Part shown: positions 62,501 through 64,000 of the stretch, piece after piece | Position numbering within the stretch: the first letter of the stretch is position 1 | Layout of the letters: each line of letters begins with the position of its first letter | From: Encephalitozoon hellem ATCC 50504 | Lineage: Eukaryota; Microsporidia; Unikaryonidae | NCBI RefSeq assembly: GCF_000277815.2 | Contig: NC_018469.1 | Span: 62,001 to 126,000, forward strand | Reading direction: 5' to 3' | DNA length: 64,000 bases | Notes under the pieces: model-generated | What the model was told of the DNA's origin: nothing | The model's input: the letters and a program-made list of their open reading frames with translations, nothing else | Databases searched by the model: none | Translations under genes and position numbers: made by a program

Positions 62501-64000
62501 GCTGGGTATAAGCTCCGTGTTTTCTAGGCCAACTCTGATTAATTTGTTCTTCAAGTTCTGTGTAGACAAGAACTTTACAGCAGCAAGGAAATGCCTAGGA
62601 TATGAAGTAATGGCAGGGGATGGCGGGGTGGAGAGCGATAGAACGGACGAGGGAGGTTCTTTAGCCCAAGACCTGGAACTGAAAGTTTTGTTATCTGAAA
62701 TCATAGACGAGTGCCAGGATGATGAGGTCATGAAATTTATGGATGATTGCAAAAGAATAGAAAAGGATTTTTCTGATTGGAAGAATCTATCAAGTAAAAA
62801 CGAGATATTCAGGCACTTCATAAAGGATTGTGAGCTTGTGTCCAAGAGCAAAAACTTGCTTAAGACCTTGGATTTGATAGCGGGGAGAAGGGAGTTGGCA
62901 GGAGATGACAGGATGCTTCTGGAATGCCATGAAAGCCTTGTGGCGGGGATCAGGTCCATGATAAGTGCAAAGGACGATATATCGTGTGATGAAATGTTTG
63001 AATCCTTGGTTGCTTCTTCGAAGCAAGATATCACAGAGAGCCTTAGCCAAGGGCTTCATAACAAAGAATATTTTGATGATTTTGCATCTGTGGACACAGC
63101 TTGGGTGGAGAGACGTCCTGAAAGGATAGGGTATATGGATAGAAGCAAGTCTGGGAGTGTGAGCAGATACACTACTCTGGATGAGTTTGAAAGAGACCTA
63201 AGACTTGCAATGATAAAAAGCTATCGGGGAGACAACGATGTAAACAGATGTATTCAAGAGATTGGAGACATGCTACTTAAGAGGGAATGGTGTGTGCTGT
63301 ATGAGCTAGCAGAACTGAATGTTCTGCAGGGAAAGATAAGCGATGCGAAATCGTCTCTCAAGAAGGTTTTGGAGTTGTTTCCGAGAACATCGTTATTCTA
63401 TAGAAAAGCTTTAATTAGACATGCCGAGCTTGTGGACACAAAAACAGGATATGATTCTGCACTATCCATCCTGAGGGACTCTGGAAAGCTATTTCTCCTT
63501 GGAGCCAAGAAGTTTGAGAGTACGGAACCTGTAAAGGCAATGGAGATGTACGTCAACAGTGTGGTACACGACAGCCAGTATTCTGATGAAGCCGTTCCCA
63601 GAATATTCCATTTGCTTTCTGAGATGACGCCATCAAAAGATATCAATGTAGGTGGCGAGCTGATAAAGAAACTTCTGGAGTCTTGTCTGTCATTGCTTCC
63701 TCCGTATTATAACCAGATACTTTCTAGGCTGAGTCATCCGAATCAAGATGTAGCCGAGGTGGTATCTAGAACTGTACTCGAGCTTATGGAGAGGTATCCA
63801 AGCAAAACATTTTGGAGGTCCTTGATAATGATGAACTCGCAAGTTCCAAGTACAAGGAAGCGCATGGAAAGGATCATTTCCGAGCTTACGCTCGATAACA
63901 AGGTGGTTCTGTCCAATGTCAGAAGAATATCTGAGGAGTTAGTGAAAATCTCGAAATCAAAGAAGAATGAGCTAACCATGCACGAGGACTTTCCGGAGTT
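59571..64000 (+). CDS. MEC1: MEC1/ATR-like PI3K-like kinase, 3' end beyond window
   Basis: 1476 codons read in the window with no stop; the kinase domain must lie to the right. Starts at the ATG at 59571 (GAGCCCTTGGATATG). N-terminal ~1000 residues are HEAT-like; the FAT region follows: ELNVLQGKISDAKSSLKKVL, FESTEPVKAMEMYVNSVVHD and a late block QILSRLSHPNQDVAEVVSRT with RYPSKTFWRSLIMMNSQVPS, which matches ATR (HSHDEVFVVL ... YPQQAMWMMTAVSKSSYPMR). Mec1/ATR senses ssDNA at stalled forks, and the RAD17 it works with is at 42.4 kb. TOR is less likely. Confidence 0.85.
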   Translation, partial: MNRGYLKNLYLQQLETGRYSDVFRESLQSIVSMKIMNTVMSLAAKDDEEAPFMDLLELILRNLESNVVFYEKFRKSNFHLLLFERPLRMESYTKLKAIYDKVGARRVSPGFEHTEFLSKNFYNYCLYKHAYGDYQFDLELDVRGLGPVEMNLFKSLLKMVCIENRENEHLANYIKTLPIDKDVFLAIVMPSIKIDDSKISPEDVFLVHPFQVRGSDPKRFVKPFLCNLNFHEGACRVCSRQILKSDFEEISCEEYISIIDGNIEEICFGVSHWERMRTSRMLTVILRALFKEPRDLECYRCLKYFWIEERSEMEDVMVRFLRYAASRLSIEDVQISIKMFPFTKHTPRIIFAYFVILFEGFLKYSSNPFLRNVVKNIASRSKSRFMKIRAMIFEYCLKRNFESPSHAKENASNRKKGDGRFVKKGSNEMQENELESMLGPLSEFFDEECQAFVRNNMFYIYPMMYSSLPCSASDVTFTQANIHFLIISLFLQGEEDKIEEMGYGKDELCAMGVDVIVPLLCNGYFKYDVLKRFFGDVQKYIGRHLPRFLFVLKKVYVERPFELQVCVFKVLKCIIEAISGNVKMLFNYLFPFIEFFMRKHEDTCGTDCKMIFIEYYSSFFENDCLIRNMPRIFPYLDIDKIIRWSNAKNENDCLDIVAGLLDARGHFPQETSTLKAVEFLTRTFGGSEGAEGFDEETFVENILVRFFKSQTFRAKIGNVYRGLVGAGNDAAFMIGCISQGFLEQGGLPSVCDIPVIECTPEAIARVMIEKYLSEIDPEKQDLYFFIIQEGLRFIKEPLSERIEEIVEQFRSTQYLYKHVPSHPVEKVYEKTYSFKKFLERLYRYSLREVEKTGMNDYFNLLKYGDLLDTQFLEFHCLCLARLALDMGDGKILDVARSIASDLQGGVDRRIARFVLKLHRFTNGKHISDQEILRISIFLKDHYSSAQVLEKMIRKERKRELFDILQYCYYSVKDYDKVLGISSVFSRPTLINLFFKFCVDKNFTAARKCLGYEVMAGDGGVESDRTDEGGSLAQDLELKVLLSEIIDECQDDEVMKFMDDCKRIEKDFSDWKNLSSKNEIFRHFIKDCELVSKSKNLLKTLDLIAGRRELAGDDRMLLECHESLVAGIRSMISAKDDISCDEMFESLVASSKQDITESLSQGLHNKEYFDDFASVDTAWVERRPERIGYMDRSKSGSVSRYTTLDEFERDLRLAMIKSYRGDNDVNRCIQEIGDMLLKREWCVLYELAELNVLQGKISDAKSSLKKVLELFPRTSLFYRKALIRHAELVDTKTGYDSALSILRDSGKLFLLGAKKFESTEPVKAMEMYVNSVVHDSQYSDEAVPRIFHLLSEMTPSKDINVGGELIKKLLESCLSLLPPYYNQILSRLSHPNQDVAEVVSRTVLELMERYPSKTFWRSLIMMNSQVPSTRKRMERIISELTLDNKVVLSNVRRISEELVKISKSKKNELTMHEDFPE

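Noticed and set aside
62489..63034. 181-residue minus-strand frame inside the ATR-like gene
   Set aside because: Shadow of a continuous 1476-codon reading frame on the plus strand.

Overview
The window is a very compact eukaryotic chromosome segment from a microsporidian of the Encephalitozoon type (Encephalitozoon or a close relative such as Ordospora; the species cannot be fixed by eye). Three things support this. The proteins are fungal in kind but mostly shortened relative to yeast. Gene spacing is tens of bases, with divergent start codons as close as 13 bp. Most genes lack introns, while three ribosomal protein genes carry tiny 5' introns of 23, 24 and 32 nt. Start codons are usually preceded within about 15 nt by a CCC or GGG motif, and ribosomal protein genes add an AAATTT-like element. 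Both are described start signals for Encephalitozoon. I used them, with family alignments, to choose starts. There are about 59 protein genes, two tRNA genes, one convincing structured RNA, and no transposon, CRISPR array or rRNA.

Layout. 0-10 kb: an adenylate-cyclase-like leucine-rich-repeat protein with a degenerate catalytic domain, a membrane protein, RPL11 (intron), a small protein with ribosomal-type start signals, a CSE1-like karyopherin, a TUP1-like corepressor and a PH-domain protein. 10-20 kb: muskelin, a DEAD-box helicase, an RFC subunit, the J-protein JAC1, MAK21/NOC1, a small subunit of serine palmitoyltransferase, HIR1, a divergent histone H2A and poly(A) polymerase. 20-31 kb: mono-ubiquitin, RPL7A, SEC11, RPS17 (intron), TFIIF-beta, a secreted protein, RPL9, RLP24, CDC45, a Medusa-like regulator, a membrane PDI and LCB1. 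31-44 kb: CTF4, tRNA-Pro, RPS8 (intron), a PHD protein, RPL35A, MAD1, RNA14, thioredoxin reductase, a SEC9/SNAP25-type SNARE, a p24 protein, a BET3-type TRAPP subunit, archease, a secreted protein, RAD17 and GID8, then a structured Pol III-type RNA. 44-64 kb: SmE, HRD3, a WOPR regulator, tRNA-Ala, NAC-alpha, BET4, ERB1, ubiquitin-S27a, a FANCJ-like helicase, HSP90, an RRP12-like protein, a UPF2-like protein, and a MEC1/ATR-like PI3K-like kinase running off the right edge.

Functional themes. Replication and checkpoint genes are well represented (RFC, CDC45, CTF4, RAD17, ATR, FANCJ-like, MAD1). Ribosome production accounts for six ribosomal protein genes plus ubiquitin-S27a, MAK21, RLP24, ERB1 and RRP12. 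The secretory route is covered by SEC11, PDI, p24, BET3, SEC9, BET4 and HRD3. Two CTLH/GID ubiquitin-ligase scaffold proteins (muskelin, GID8), both LCB1 and a likely small SPT subunit, and three fungal developmental regulators (TUP1-like, WOPR, Medusa-like) are also present. The best candidates for new biology are the pseudo-cyclase, the unidentified 114-nt RNA at about 44 kb, the small SPT subunit, archease in a fungal relative, and two non-identical ubiquitin genes.
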